Assembly: GCA_963604075.1 (NCBI GenBank)
Contig: CAVCPW010000076.1
Span: 1-11,065, forward strand
Reading direction: 5' to 3'
Source: Anthropogastromicrobium sp963604075
GTDB lineage: Bacteria > Bacillota > Clostridia > Lachnospirales > Lachnospiraceae
DNA: 11,065 nucleotides
The number at the start of each line of letters is the position of its first letter. The stretch's first letter is position 1. Below are positions 1 through 5,638 of the stretch, one piece after another. Position numbers and translations under genes: made by a program. The notes under the pieces were generated by a model. That model was not told the origin of the DNA and ran no database searches. It worked only from the letters and a program-made list of their open reading frames with translations.

Positions 1-745
1 GGTGGATTGTGAGCAATTAGAGGATCTGATGACAAAGCATACTGTTCTGATTTCTGTCTGCGCGATTGATAGTGAGCTTGGAACGATTCAGCCGATTGAT
101 AAGATCATTGATATCAAGAAGAAGCATCCGGATTGCCGCCTTCATGTGGATGCGACACAGGCAATCGGACGAATTCCATTTTCCTTTGATGGCATAGACA
201 CGATGAGTCTTGCACCGCATAAGTTTGGCGGCTTAAATGGAAGTGGCATCTTATTAAAAAGAGAAGGTGTGCCAATGGAGCCATTGTTAAACGGAGGAGC
301 CAGCACTACGATTTATCGAAGCGGTACACCAGCACTTGCAATGGCGGCAACGTCTGCCCTGGCACTCGAGATGGCACTCGCGCAGGAGAATGAGGTAAAT
401 GCGCGTATCAGTGAGTACAATCAAATGTTAAGGAAAGCTCTGTCTTCATACAACCGTGTGCAGATCAACAGTCCAAAGCATAGCGTTCCGCATATTTTGA
501 ATCTGAGTGTGGATGGCGTCAAGGGCATAGCGTTCCAGAAAGCGTTGGCAGAACGAGGTGTATGCGTATCGGTTAAGTCGGCTTGCTCAGTTGAGAATAC
601 GCCGTCAAGGTCTGTTTTTGCAATCAGTAGGGATCGAAAGAGAGCACTTTCTTCGTGGCGCATCAGTATGGGAAGTGCAACGACGCGCGAGGAGCTCGAG
701 GAGTTTTTGAATATTTTTGATACATGCTATAAGGAACTGGTTTGA
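1..745 (+). CDS. Cysteine desulfurase (class V aminotransferase fold), 5' truncated by the window
   Basis: PLP enzyme that takes sulfur from L-cysteine, leaving alanine and an enzyme-bound persulfide for Fe-S clusters and tRNA thiolation. The reading frame is open from base 2, and 247 codons remain of a family that is usually about 380-390 residues, so the N-terminal third lies outside the window. In the visible part, HVDATQ (residues 48-53) is the PLP-contacting Asp/Gln region, HKFGG (73-77) carries the Schiff-base lysine K74, and SACS (193-196) carries the persulfide-forming C195. RISMGSATT followed by an acidic helix is the usual C-terminal signature. The GTG at base 2 is not a believable start because the fold is already under way. 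No strong terminator follows; there is only a weak CTCAA/TTGAG pair at 748-769. The family call is secure. Which acceptor it serves (Fe-S, TtcA-type or other) cannot be read from the sequence. Confidence 0.9.
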   Translation, partial: VDCEQLEDLMTKHTVLISVCAIDSELGTIQPIDKIIDIKKKHPDCRLHVDATQAIGRIPFSFDGIDTMSLAPHKFGGLNGSGILLKREGVPMEPLLNGGASTTIYRSGTPALAMAATSALALEMALAQENEVNARISEYNQMLRKALSSYNRVQINSPKHSVPHILNLSVDGVKGIAFQKALAERGVCVSVKSACSVENTPSRSVFAISRDRKRALSSWRISMGSATTREELEEFLNIFDTCYKELV

Positions 746-796
746 GACTCAACAGAATATTATATTGAGGAGCTTTTCAAAAATGACGGTGTAATT

Positions 797-842
797 TGTA
801 CTTGACAGACAAAGAAAAATGTGTTTGTATATATCAAGTACA
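797..842 (+). promoter_or_regulatory. Promoter candidate framed by a 9-bp inverted repeat
   Basis: A perfect -35 box TTGACA lies at 802-807. The -10 is uncertain: TTGTAT at 825-830 (17-base spacer) or TGTATA at 826-831 (18-base spacer), both weak. TGTACTTGA (797-805) and its exact complement TCAAGTACA (834-842) enclose the whole promoter, with 28 bases between the arms. An operator for a repressor that clamps the promoter is one reading; a hairpin near the transcript start is another. The next gene downstream is the TtcA-like gene at 966. Confidence 0.4.
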
Positions 843-847
843 TGATT

Positions 848-947
848 TTACAAAGAACTGAAAAGTTGGTATTTTGTAAGGTGAATTGAGATTTATAAAA
901 TAGAGTGTAAAACCCACTACCATTGGGCGGTGGGTAGTGCACTCTAT
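848..947 (+). promoter_or_regulatory. Structured 5' leader with two hairpins before the TtcA-like gene
   Basis: Hairpin A (848-879): TTACAAA pairs with TTTGTAA, and inside it AACT pairs with AGTT around a GAAA tetraloop (860-863). Hairpin B (900-947): ATAGAGTG pairs with CACTCTAT. Inside that, ACCCACT (912-918) pairs with GGTGGGT (929-935), then CC with GG after one mismatch, around the loop ATTG. Hairpin B ends 3 bases before the Shine-Dalgarno site at 951-956, so it could limit ribosome access. No U-run follows, so it is not a plus-strand terminator. I do not recognise a known riboswitch class. Confidence 0.45.
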
Positions 948-965
948 AGAAAAGGAATGACAAAA

Positions 966-1847
966 ATGGGAAAAATACTCGAACCAAGCCAGGAAATCGA
1001 ACGCAGCATTATGAAAAAATATAGAAAAGAGCTGTGGAATCCATTTATCCAGGCGGTAAAGAATTATGAACTGGTTCAGGAAAATGATAAGATCGCAGTC
1101 TGTATTTCAGGTGGAAAGGATTCCATGCTGATGGCAAAACTAATGCAGCTGCTTCAGCGCTATGGCGATGTTCCGTTTGAGCTGGTCTTTCTAGTAATGG
1201 ATCCAGGATATAATGAAAGAAATCGTAACAAGATTGAGCAGAACGCAAAGCTTCTTGATATTCCAGTAACAATTTTTGAGACTAATATCTTTGAAGTAGC
1301 AAATAGTACTGATAAGTCTCCATGTTATCTGTGTGCAAGAATGCGTCGCGGCCATTTATACAACAAGGCAAAGGAAATGGGCTGCAATAAAATTGCACTT
1401 GGTCATCATTTTAATGATGTTATTGAGACTACACTGATTGGTATGTTCTATGCATCACAGTTAAAGGCTATGATGCCGAAGCTGCATAGCACAAACTTCG
1501 AGGGCATGGAACTCATTCGTCCAATGTATTGCATCCATGAGGATGATATTATCGCATGGAAGCGATACAACGAACTGGAATTTATTCAGTGTGCGTGTCG
1601 CTTTACTGAAAACTGTACGATGTGCGATAATGGCGGTGGCGGTTCTAAGCGTCAGGAAATCAAAAATCTGATTCGACGCTTAAAGAGAGATAATCCGCTG
1701 ATCGATAAGAGTATCTTCAATAGTCTTCATGCAGTCAGTCTCGACACAATGCCGGGATATAAGACACATGGAAAGACATATTCTTTCTTAGATATTTATA
1801 ATAAGGAAGAAATAGCTCAGGGAGAAGATATGCCAACTGAAGAGTAA
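966..1847 (+). CDS. ttcA: TtcA-family PP-loop ATPase (tRNA 2-thiocytidine biosynthesis type)
   Basis: Predicted 293-residue cytosolic enzyme that adenylates a tRNA base (C32 in the E. coli TtcA reaction) so that it can be thiolated, using a [4Fe-4S] cluster and persulfide sulfur. The PP-loop SGGKDS is at residues 48-53. CYLC at 120-123 and CTMC at 217-220 supply the cluster-type cysteines; the 97-residue gap from C123 to C220 equals what I recall for E. coli C125 to C222. GHHFNDVIET (146-155) is the second conserved TtcA block. Two further cysteines, C209 and C211, lie just before the second CxxC. The start at 966 is preferred over in-frame GTG 930 and ATG 957 because AAAGGA (951-956) sits nine bases upstream. 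It has its own promoter candidate and structured leader, and a terminator follows directly. Thiolation of C32 specifically is inferred from family, not shown. Confidence 0.8.
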   Translation: MGKILEPSQEIERSIMKKYRKELWNPFIQAVKNYELVQENDKIAVCISGGKDSMLMAKLMQLLQRYGDVPFELVFLVMDPGYNERNRNKIEQNAKLLDIPVTIFETNIFEVANSTDKSPCYLCARMRRGHLYNKAKEMGCNKIALGHHFNDVIETTLIGMFYASQLKAMMPKLHSTNFEGMELIRPMYCIHEDDIIAWKRYNELEFIQCACRFTENCTMCDNGGGGSKRQEIKNLIRRLKRDNPLIDKSIFNSLHAVSLDTMPGYKTHGKTYSFLDIYNKEEIAQGEDMPTEE

Positions 1848-1856
1848 GATAAAGAA

Positions 1857-1895
1857 AGCCCAGTCAGCAGGAAGTTCTGCTTACTGGGCTTTTTG
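1857..1895 (+). terminator. Rho-independent terminator after the TtcA-like gene
   Basis: AGCCCAGT (1857-1864) pairs with ACTGGGCT (1883-1890). After a C/T mismatch, AGCAG pairs with CTGCT around a short loop, and TTTT follows. It begins 9 bases after the stop codon and closes this transcription unit before the tRNA promoter. Confidence 0.93.
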
Positions 1896-1945
1896 AAAGG
1901 CAGTAATAAGTATAGATTTGTTCGAAAAACAGGCACAAAAAGACA

Positions 1946-2010
1946 GTTGAAGAAAAAAATGAAAAAATTTTAAAAAAACTGTTGACAAATCGCTTGTGAT
2001 GTTATATACT
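1946..2010 (+). promoter_or_regulatory. Strong sigma-A promoter with A/T-rich UP element for the tRNA-Pro-His-Gln-Lys operon
   Basis: The -35 is TTGACA (1982-1987) and the -10 is TATACT (2005-2010), with an ideal 17-base spacer. The 36 bases upstream are almost pure A/T and run from GTTGAA (1946) through GAAAAAATTTT, a typical UP element. Transcription should start near 2017. Confidence 0.9.
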
Positions 2011-2016
2011 AATACA

Positions 2017-2039
2017 TGTCTTGAGGGACACGAAAGACA
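2017..2039 (+). other. Hairpin at the start of the tRNA operon transcript
   Basis: TGTCTT (2017-2022) pairs with AAGACA (2034-2039) around an 11-base loop, almost exactly at the predicted transcription start. It may protect the 5' end or guide processing of the tRNA precursor. The minus-strand tRNA operon has a comparable hairpin in the same place. Confidence 0.4.
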
Positions 2040-2052
2040 ACAACGAAAACAT

Positions 2053-2127
2053 CGGGGTGTGGCTCAGCTTGGCTAGAGCGCCTGGTTTGGGACCAGGAGG
2101 CCGCAGGTTCGAATCCTGTCACCCCGA
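2053..2127 (+). tRNA. tRNA-Pro (anticodon TGG)
   Basis: Acceptor CGGGGTG (2053-2059) pairs with CACCCCG (2120-2126), discriminator A. The anticodon stem CCTGG/CCAGG holds the loop TTTGGGA, giving anticodon TGG. The T-arm GCAGG-TTCGAAT-CCTGT is standard. The 3' CCA is not encoded, so the CCA-adding enzyme must supply it. First gene of a four-tRNA operon. Confidence 0.96.
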
Positions 2128-2155
2128 TCTTTCTATGGAAATTGTTTTATACTAT

Positions 2156-2230
2156 GGTGGGTATAGCGCAGTTGGTTAGCGCGCCAGATTGTGGCTCTGG
2201 AGGCCTAGGGTTCGAATCCCTATACCCACC
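2156..2230 (+). tRNA. tRNA-His (anticodon GTG)
   Basis: Acceptor GTGGGTA (2157-2163) pairs with TACCCAC (2223-2229). The extra G-1 at 2156 faces discriminator C 2230, the hallmark of bacterial tRNA-His. The anticodon loop TTGTGGC in stem CCAGA/TCTGG reads GTG. CCA is not encoded. A small hairpin, GCAGG/CCTGC (2233-2249), follows in the spacer and may aid processing. Confidence 0.96.
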
Positions 2231-2254
2231 CTGCAGGTTAAGTCCCTGCGACGT

Positions 2255-2327
2255 TGGGCTATCGCCAAGCGGTAAGGCACAGGACTTTGACTCCTGCATT
2301 TCGTTGGTTCGAATCCAACTAGCCCAG
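2255..2327 (+). tRNA. tRNA-Gln (anticodon TTG)
   Basis: Acceptor TGGGCTA (2255-2261) pairs with TAGCCCA (2320-2326), discriminator G. The anticodon stem CAGGA/TCCTG holds the loop CTTTGAC, reading TTG. The U1-A72 first pair is usual for tRNA-Gln. CCA is not encoded. Only three bases separate it from the next tRNA. Confidence 0.96.
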
Positions 2328-2330
2328 GAT

Positions 2331-2403
2331 GGGATACTAGCTCAGTCGGTAGAGCACTTGACTTTTAATCAAGGTGTCGCGGGTTCGAATCCCGCGTGTC
2401 TCA
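2331..2403 (+). tRNA. tRNA-Lys (anticodon TTT)
   Basis: The anticodon stem CTTGA/TCAAG holds the loop CTTTTAA, reading TTT. The T-arm GCGGG-TTCGAAT-CCCGC is perfect. Acceptor GGGATAC (2331-2337) pairs with GTGTCTC (2396-2402) through two wobbles, G2-U71 and U5-G68; discriminator A. CCA is not encoded. Last gene of the operon. Confidence 0.95.
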
Positions 2404-2414
2404 CGATCTTTTAT

Positions 2415-2450
2415 ACCTGAGAAGCAAATGATGCTCCTCAGGTTTTTTTT
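2415..2450 (+). terminator. Rho-independent terminator of the tRNA-Pro-His-Gln-Lys operon
   Basis: ACCTGAG (2415-2421) pairs with CTCAGGT (2436-2442). AGCA also pairs with TGCT inside, and a run of eight T follows. It begins 12 bases after tRNA-Lys. Confidence 0.95.
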
Positions 2451-2496
2451 GTTGCAAAAAAGATATTACGGAGAAAAATGGAGTAGAAAGAAAACA

Positions 2497-2583
2497 ATGG
2501 ATAAGAGATGGAGTGAATTATATGCAGCTGCAAAGGCTGTGTTAAATTCGAGGGAGGTTTCAAGAATTATTAGACTGATGTGA
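2497..2583 (+). pseudogene. Probable N-terminal remnant of a cytidine deaminase gene
   Basis: The 28-codon stretch starting MDKRWSELYAAAKAVLN resembles the N-terminus of the cytidine deaminases I recall from Lachnospiraceae, whose next residues are typically SPFIEAG. Here the match ends after REVS and the frame stops at 2581. I see no continuation in the other frames before 2700, so the catalytic His/Cys zinc motifs are gone. The Shine-Dalgarno site is weak (GGAG at 2480-2483). It lies in the 354-base gap between the two convergent tRNA operons (2404-2757). That gap otherwise holds only the two terminators, a 10-bp palindrome (2680-2689) and AT-rich sequence. A short unrelated ORF is the alternative. 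Confidence 0.35.
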
Positions 2584-2703
2584 TCTGAATCGGATGTCAA
2601 TTAATAAGAATTTACTGTAAAAAATAAAGTTTGTGTCGCTTTTATATGAGAAAGTAGCGAAGTGGATTACGAATCATTGACTGATCAGTATAGAAAAGCA
2701 TAG

Positions 2704-2741
2704 AAAAAGAGGACTGCCTTTTTTTAGAAAAGCAACCCTCT
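2704..2741 (-). terminator. Rho-independent terminator of the tRNA-Leu operon (minus strand)
   Basis: Read on the minus strand, AGAGG pairs with CCTCT, then GTTGC with GCAGT (with wobbles) and TTTT with AAAG, and a T-run follows. It lies 16 bases beyond the 3' end of tRNA-Leu(CAG). Confidence 0.85.
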
Positions 2742-2757
2742 CGCCCCTGCCAAGGAG

Positions 2758-2841
2758 TGCAGTTGAGGGGACTTGAACCCCTACCCAAGTACATGGACAT
2801 GAACCTGAATCATGCGCGTATGCCAATTCCGCCACAACTGC
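2758..2841 (-). tRNA. tRNA-Leu (anticodon CAG)
   Basis: On the minus strand, acceptor GCAGTTG (from 2841) pairs with CAACTGC, discriminator A at 2758. The anticodon stem CATGA/TCATG holds the loop TTCAGGT, reading CAG. The long variable arm expected of a class II tRNA is present, giving 84 nt. CCA is not encoded. Second gene of the minus-strand operon. Confidence 0.95.
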
Positions 2842-2874
2842 ATATACACTTGTCTACATCGATATAAATAACAG

Positions 2875-2955
2875 TGCGGGCGACAGGACTTGAACCTGCA
2901 CGTCATTGACACTAGAACCTAAATCTAGCGCGTCTGCCAATTCCGCCACGCCCGC
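2875..2955 (-). tRNA. tRNA-Leu (anticodon TAG)
   Basis: On the minus strand, acceptor GCGGGCG (from 2955) pairs with CGCCCGC, discriminator A at 2875. The anticodon stem CTAGA/TCTAG holds the loop TTTAGGT, reading TAG. A class II long variable arm is present; 81 nt. CCA is not encoded. First gene of the operon, 33 bases ahead of tRNA-Leu(CAG). Confidence 0.95.
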
Positions 2956-2981
2956 TTGCTATTCACAACCTGACATCGTGA

Positions 2982-3001
2982 CTCTTGCCTCAATGCAAGA
3001 G
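2982..3001 (-). other. Hairpin at the start of the tRNA-Leu transcript
   Basis: CTCTTGC and GCAAGAG form a perfect 7-bp stem with a 6-base loop. It overlaps the predicted start site near 2997, directly downstream of the minus-strand -10 box. It could be a 5'-end structure of the precursor or an operator. Confidence 0.45.
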
Positions 3002-3003
3002 AT

Positions 3004-3066
3004 ATAATAGCACACGCTTTTCTGTTTGTCAACAAGAATTTTCAAAATTTTTCAAAAAATTTCAAC
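3004..3066 (-). promoter_or_regulatory. Strong sigma-A promoter with UP element for the tRNA-Leu operon
   Basis: On the minus strand, TTGACA (3032-3027) and TATTAT (3009-3004) have a 17-base spacer. The upstream 34 bases (3066-3033) begin GTTGAA and contain GAAAAATTTT, closely resembling the plus-strand tRNA promoter's UP element in content and distance. Confidence 0.9.
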
Positions 3067-3165
3067 GATGGAGACGATTCCACAGAAGCAAACAGCAGAT
3101 ATTGTGAATCTATTGCAAATTTAACATTTGTAGTTGATAAAACTTAATAAAACCATTAATAAGAC

Positions 3166-3194
3166 TTGCAGTTTTATGTATTTCCTGTTACAAT
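3166..3194 (+). promoter_or_regulatory. Sigma-A promoter for the SseB-family gene
   Basis: TTGCAG (3166-3171) and TACAAT (3189-3194) are 17 bases apart. Transcription should start near 3200, leaving a leader of about 98 nt. The 343-base gap 2956-3298 thus holds two divergent promoters and this leader, and no gene that I can see. Confidence 0.75.
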
Positions 3195-3198
3195 AACC

Positions 3199-3267
3199 TA
3201 CAGTTATGCCAATGAAAACAGGCATGGGGCGCTGTATGTAAAATTGCATGCAAGTGACTGCATGCAA
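3199..3267 (+). promoter_or_regulatory. Two-hairpin leader / tandem palindromes before the SseB-family gene
   Basis: The first hairpin starts at the predicted transcript 5' end: TACAG (3199-3203) pairs with CTGTA (3232-3236) and ATGCC (3206-3210) with GGCAT (3221-3225). The second has a perfect 9-bp stem, TTGCATGCA (3244-3252) with TGCATGCAA (3259-3267), and a 6-base loop. Its GCATGC cores are themselves palindromes. Protein operator and RNA structure are both possible. The ribosome site follows 16 bases later. Confidence 0.45.
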
Positions 3268-3298
3268 AACTGCAGGCAGAATGAGAGGTAGCACAGCC

Positions 3299-4756
3299 AT
3301 GATAGAAAAAGAACGTCAGAGTGAATTAATTAGAAAGTTTGTCGTATCACAGGAGATGCCGGATGACGAGATCGCCAATCTGAGTCTCGACGAACTTACT
3401 TATGTTTACTTCAATACTGAGATTGCAAAAAAGGATGAGAGATACAAGGCAATCCATTTCCCAATTAAGCAGCAGATACTTTACTGGGGCGTTGTCGATG
3501 CGATTAAAAAGGCAGAGACTCTTTATGTTGCATTTACAGAAAAACCGAAGTATCCGTATTTGGATCCGGGCAGAAATGTATGGCTGTTTTCAACAGAGGA
3601 AAACCTGATGAGAGCACTCAAGAAGCTTGAGGAGGATCGCGGACTGCATCTGATTTATCAGAAGCTCCCGACTCAGGTAATTGTTCCGTTTTTTGCTCAG
3701 CTGTATTACTGGGGCATTGAGCAGGTGATCATTGATAATATGAACCATCCGATGATCGTAAAACGCTCTGACGTGATGCCTGAAATGGATCAGAAGAAGG
3801 ATGAAAAGAAGCAGGATTTGTGCAATGGAAAGCTTCAGGCGGCATTGATTCAGCATGCACAGTTTATGGCACAGAATCCGGATGCGTCTGTATTTAAAGA
3901 AGATAAGGAAAAGTTAAAGGTTTATACAATCTTAGCTAACACCGTATTCTTTGAAGTTTGCGATGCAAAGTTTATGGTACCGACTGTTATGGAGAAGGAC
4001 GGAAAGACATTCCGTGCAGGCGAGGAGATCCCGGAGGGAGCACGTCCGGCGCTTGTCTTCATGGGAAAGAAGGATTCCGACCAGAAGGCACTGCCGTTGT
4101 TTACTGATATCACAGAGTTTATGAGAGTGTACAAGCCGAATGCGATGGGTATTTCTATTTTGACATATGAGGCTGCTGAGAAGGTGGCAAAGGCAAATAA
4201 TGCGGAGATCGTAATCAACCGAAACGGAACGGGACTTACCGTCAACGAGCATGTAATGGGGCTGATTGATAAGATTCGTGCAAAGAAGGAAGAGGCGAAG
4301 GCAAAGGCTGCTGAGGCCGCAGAAAATGGTGAGGAACCTGTAAGTGAGTCAGCACCGGCACCGAAGCCAGTTCCAAATGTACCAAAGACTGTAATGCCAA
4401 CTGAGGTAAAGCCAAAGGCCGAAAACGAAACAGCAAGCAGTGAGCCGCAGGGTGAGGTAACGTATGGTGATTTGGTAGATGAGCCGGATATGTTGATGGG
4501 TGCCTTAAAGAGAACAGCAAAGGCAACCAAACAGGTAAAACGCATGTGGCTGGCACAGCGTGTACAGGGCAGCAAGGAGGGATATCTGTTAGTAGCAGAG
4601 ACCACTAGTAGCTCTGATACCGTGCTTGAGCAGTTAAAGCTTGCCGCAAAGGATTATCTGGACGGAAAAGAGATTGAATGTCGCAGAGCAGATCCGGCAG
4701 CACTTAAGATTGTAGACAATATCAAACCGTTTTATAAAAAAGGTATTTTTGGCTAA
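3299..4756 (+). CDS. SseB-family protein of unknown function, 485 residues
   Basis: Cytosolic protein with no signal peptide and no membrane segment. The central block (about 178-325) matches the SseB N-terminal domain pattern, with LPLFTD at 265-270 and a following helix. A similar, more degenerate block lies at about 30-165 (NVWLFSTEENLMRAL at 93-107). The C-terminal 80 residues (about 405-485) resemble the SseB C-terminal domain. A Lys/Glu/Ala helix (328-342) and a Pro/Glu-rich linker (343-395) join the last two. The family is named after enterobacterial SseB; its biochemical role is not established. The start is ATG 3299, with AGAGG at 3284-3288 upstream. An in-frame ATG at 3248 would add 17 residues but lies inside the palindromic leader with no ribosome site. 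It is a single-gene unit with its own promoter and terminator. Confidence 0.75.
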   Translation: MIEKERQSELIRKFVVSQEMPDDEIANLSLDELTYVYFNTEIAKKDERYKAIHFPIKQQILYWGVVDAIKKAETLYVAFTEKPKYPYLDPGRNVWLFSTEENLMRALKKLEEDRGLHLIYQKLPTQVIVPFFAQLYYWGIEQVIIDNMNHPMIVKRSDVMPEMDQKKDEKKQDLCNGKLQAALIQHAQFMAQNPDASVFKEDKEKLKVYTILANTVFFEVCDAKFMVPTVMEKDGKTFRAGEEIPEGARPALVFMGKKDSDQKALPLFTDITEFMRVYKPNAMGISILTYEAAEKVAKANNAEIVINRNGTGLTVNEHVMGLIDKIRAKKEEAKAKAAEAAENGEEPVSESAPAPKPVPNVPKTVMPTEVKPKAENETASSEPQGEVTYGDLVDEPDMLMGALKRTAKATKQVKRMWLAQRVQGSKEGYLLVAETTSSSDTVLEQLKLAAKDYLDGKEIECRRADPAALKIVDNIKPFYKKGIFG

Positions 4757-4770
4757 TGCTAAGAATAACA

Positions 4771-4805
4771 GGGCCATTCTGAATTAATGCAGAGTGGCCT
4801 TTTTT
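4771..4805 (+). terminator. Rho-independent terminator after the SseB-family gene
   Basis: GGCCATTCTG pairs with CAGAGTGGCC (10 bp with one G-U) around an 8-base loop, followed by TTTTTT. It lies 15 bases after the stop codon. Confidence 0.95.
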
Positions 4806-4861
4806 AATAGTACAGCTCGCGTGTTTTGTTAAAACCAAATAATCTATATTTGCATTGAAAC

Positions 4862-4920
4862 TATCCTTGTGCACGCATGAGGATAACGATTTAGCAGAAT
4901 GAAGTGGGCGTCCAGTGGAC
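4862..4920 (+). promoter_or_regulatory. Inverted repeats in the leader of the serine dehydratase operon
   Basis: TATCCT (4862-4867) pairs with AGGATA (4880-4885); counting two wobbles the stem extends to about 10 bp with loop CACG. Further on, GTCCA-G-TGGAC (4910-4920) is a perfect odd palindrome. Either may be an operator. I find no convincing -35/-10 pair in 4806-4945; TATATT at 4845-4850 is the best -10 but lacks a good -35. Confidence 0.3.
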
Positions 4921-4948
4921 TGTGATCTATTGATTACTAGGAGGAATG

Positions 4949-5620
4949 ATGAATATACTCGATATTATCGGACCGGTGATGGTCGGTCCGTCAAGCTCTC
5001 ACACGGCGGGTGCTGTCCGCATAGGGTTGGTCGCAGGAAAGCTTCTTGGTGAACCGGTGCACGAGGCACAAATCCATTTGCATGGCTCTTTCTGGGCAAC
5101 TGGAAAGGGTCATGGTACAGACCGGGCGATAGTTGCCGGACTTTTAGGACTGGCAGTGGATGATGCACGAATCCCGGATAGCTTTGAGCTGGCAAAGGAG
5201 GCAGGGATGGCATTTTCCTTTGATCACGTGGAGTTAGTTGATGCACATCCGAATACAGTTAAGCTGAATCTGACCGGAGAGAGCGGAAGTGTGTTAGAGG
5301 TAGTAGCAGCGTCGATTGGCGGCGGCCGGATTCGCGTCTGTGAGATCGACGGACTTCCGGCAAACTTTGAGGGCGATTATCCGACACTTATCGTGCGCAA
5401 TCTCGATCAGCCCGGTCATGTAATGGAGGTTACGGCGATGCTTGGTCACAAGGGTGTCAATATTGCTACGCTTCAGCTGTTTCGCCAGAGCAGAGGAGGG
5501 CAGGCGGCGATGGTTATAGAGTGTGACCAGGAGGTGCCAGTAGAATCCATCAAGTGGCTGTCTAGACAGGAGGGTATCGTAAAAGTGACATATTTAAGCC
5601 AGGCACAGCCAAGTGAGTGA
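4949..5620 (+). CDS. sdaAB: L-serine dehydratase, iron-sulfur-dependent, beta subunit
   Basis: Partner of the alpha subunit encoded just downstream. Together they deaminate L-serine to pyruvate and ammonia with a catalytic [4Fe-4S] cluster in the cytosol. The protein has 223 residues. GPVMVGPSSSHTAGA (8-22) is the signature near the N-terminus, and GHGTDRA (54-60) is the second conserved block. An ACT domain runs from about 145 to 215 (PTLIVRNLDQPGHV at 145-158). ATG 4949 is preferred to the adjacent ATG 4946 because AGGAGG (4939-4944) sits only one base before 4946. Even so, the four-base spacing to 4949 is short. The 18-base gap to sdaAA shows an operon. The ACT domain suggests ligand sensing, as in other serine dehydratases of this type. 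Confidence 0.95.
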   Translation: MNILDIIGPVMVGPSSSHTAGAVRIGLVAGKLLGEPVHEAQIHLHGSFWATGKGHGTDRAIVAGLLGLAVDDARIPDSFELAKEAGMAFSFDHVELVDAHPNTVKLNLTGESGSVLEVVAASIGGGRIRVCEIDGLPANFEGDYPTLIVRNLDQPGHVMEVTAMLGHKGVNIATLQLFRQSRGGQAAMVIECDQEVPVESIKWLSRQEGIVKVTYLSQAQPSE

Positions 5621-5638
5621 CTGGGAAAGGATTGATAT

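Noticed and set aside
2142..2583. Plus-strand open frames of 92 and 69 codons across the tRNA cluster
   Set aside because: They read through tRNA-His, -Gln and -Lys; resemblance to other short proteins there would be tRNA sequence mis-called as coding. Only the 2497-2583 part is kept, as a possible remnant.
2680..2689. Perfect palindrome ACTGATCAGT
   Set aside because: A 10-bp palindrome alone in AT-rich sequence is weak evidence, and no promoter is nearby for it to control.
2404..3298. Possible integration site at the tRNA genes
   Set aside because: I see no duplicated tRNA 3' end, integrase or mobile gene nearby, so there is no attachment site to report.
3922..4605. Minus-strand frame of 227 codons opposite the SseB-family gene
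   Set aside because: A shadow of the coding strand: Ser/Ala/Phe-rich, no ribosome site, and no domain that I recognise.
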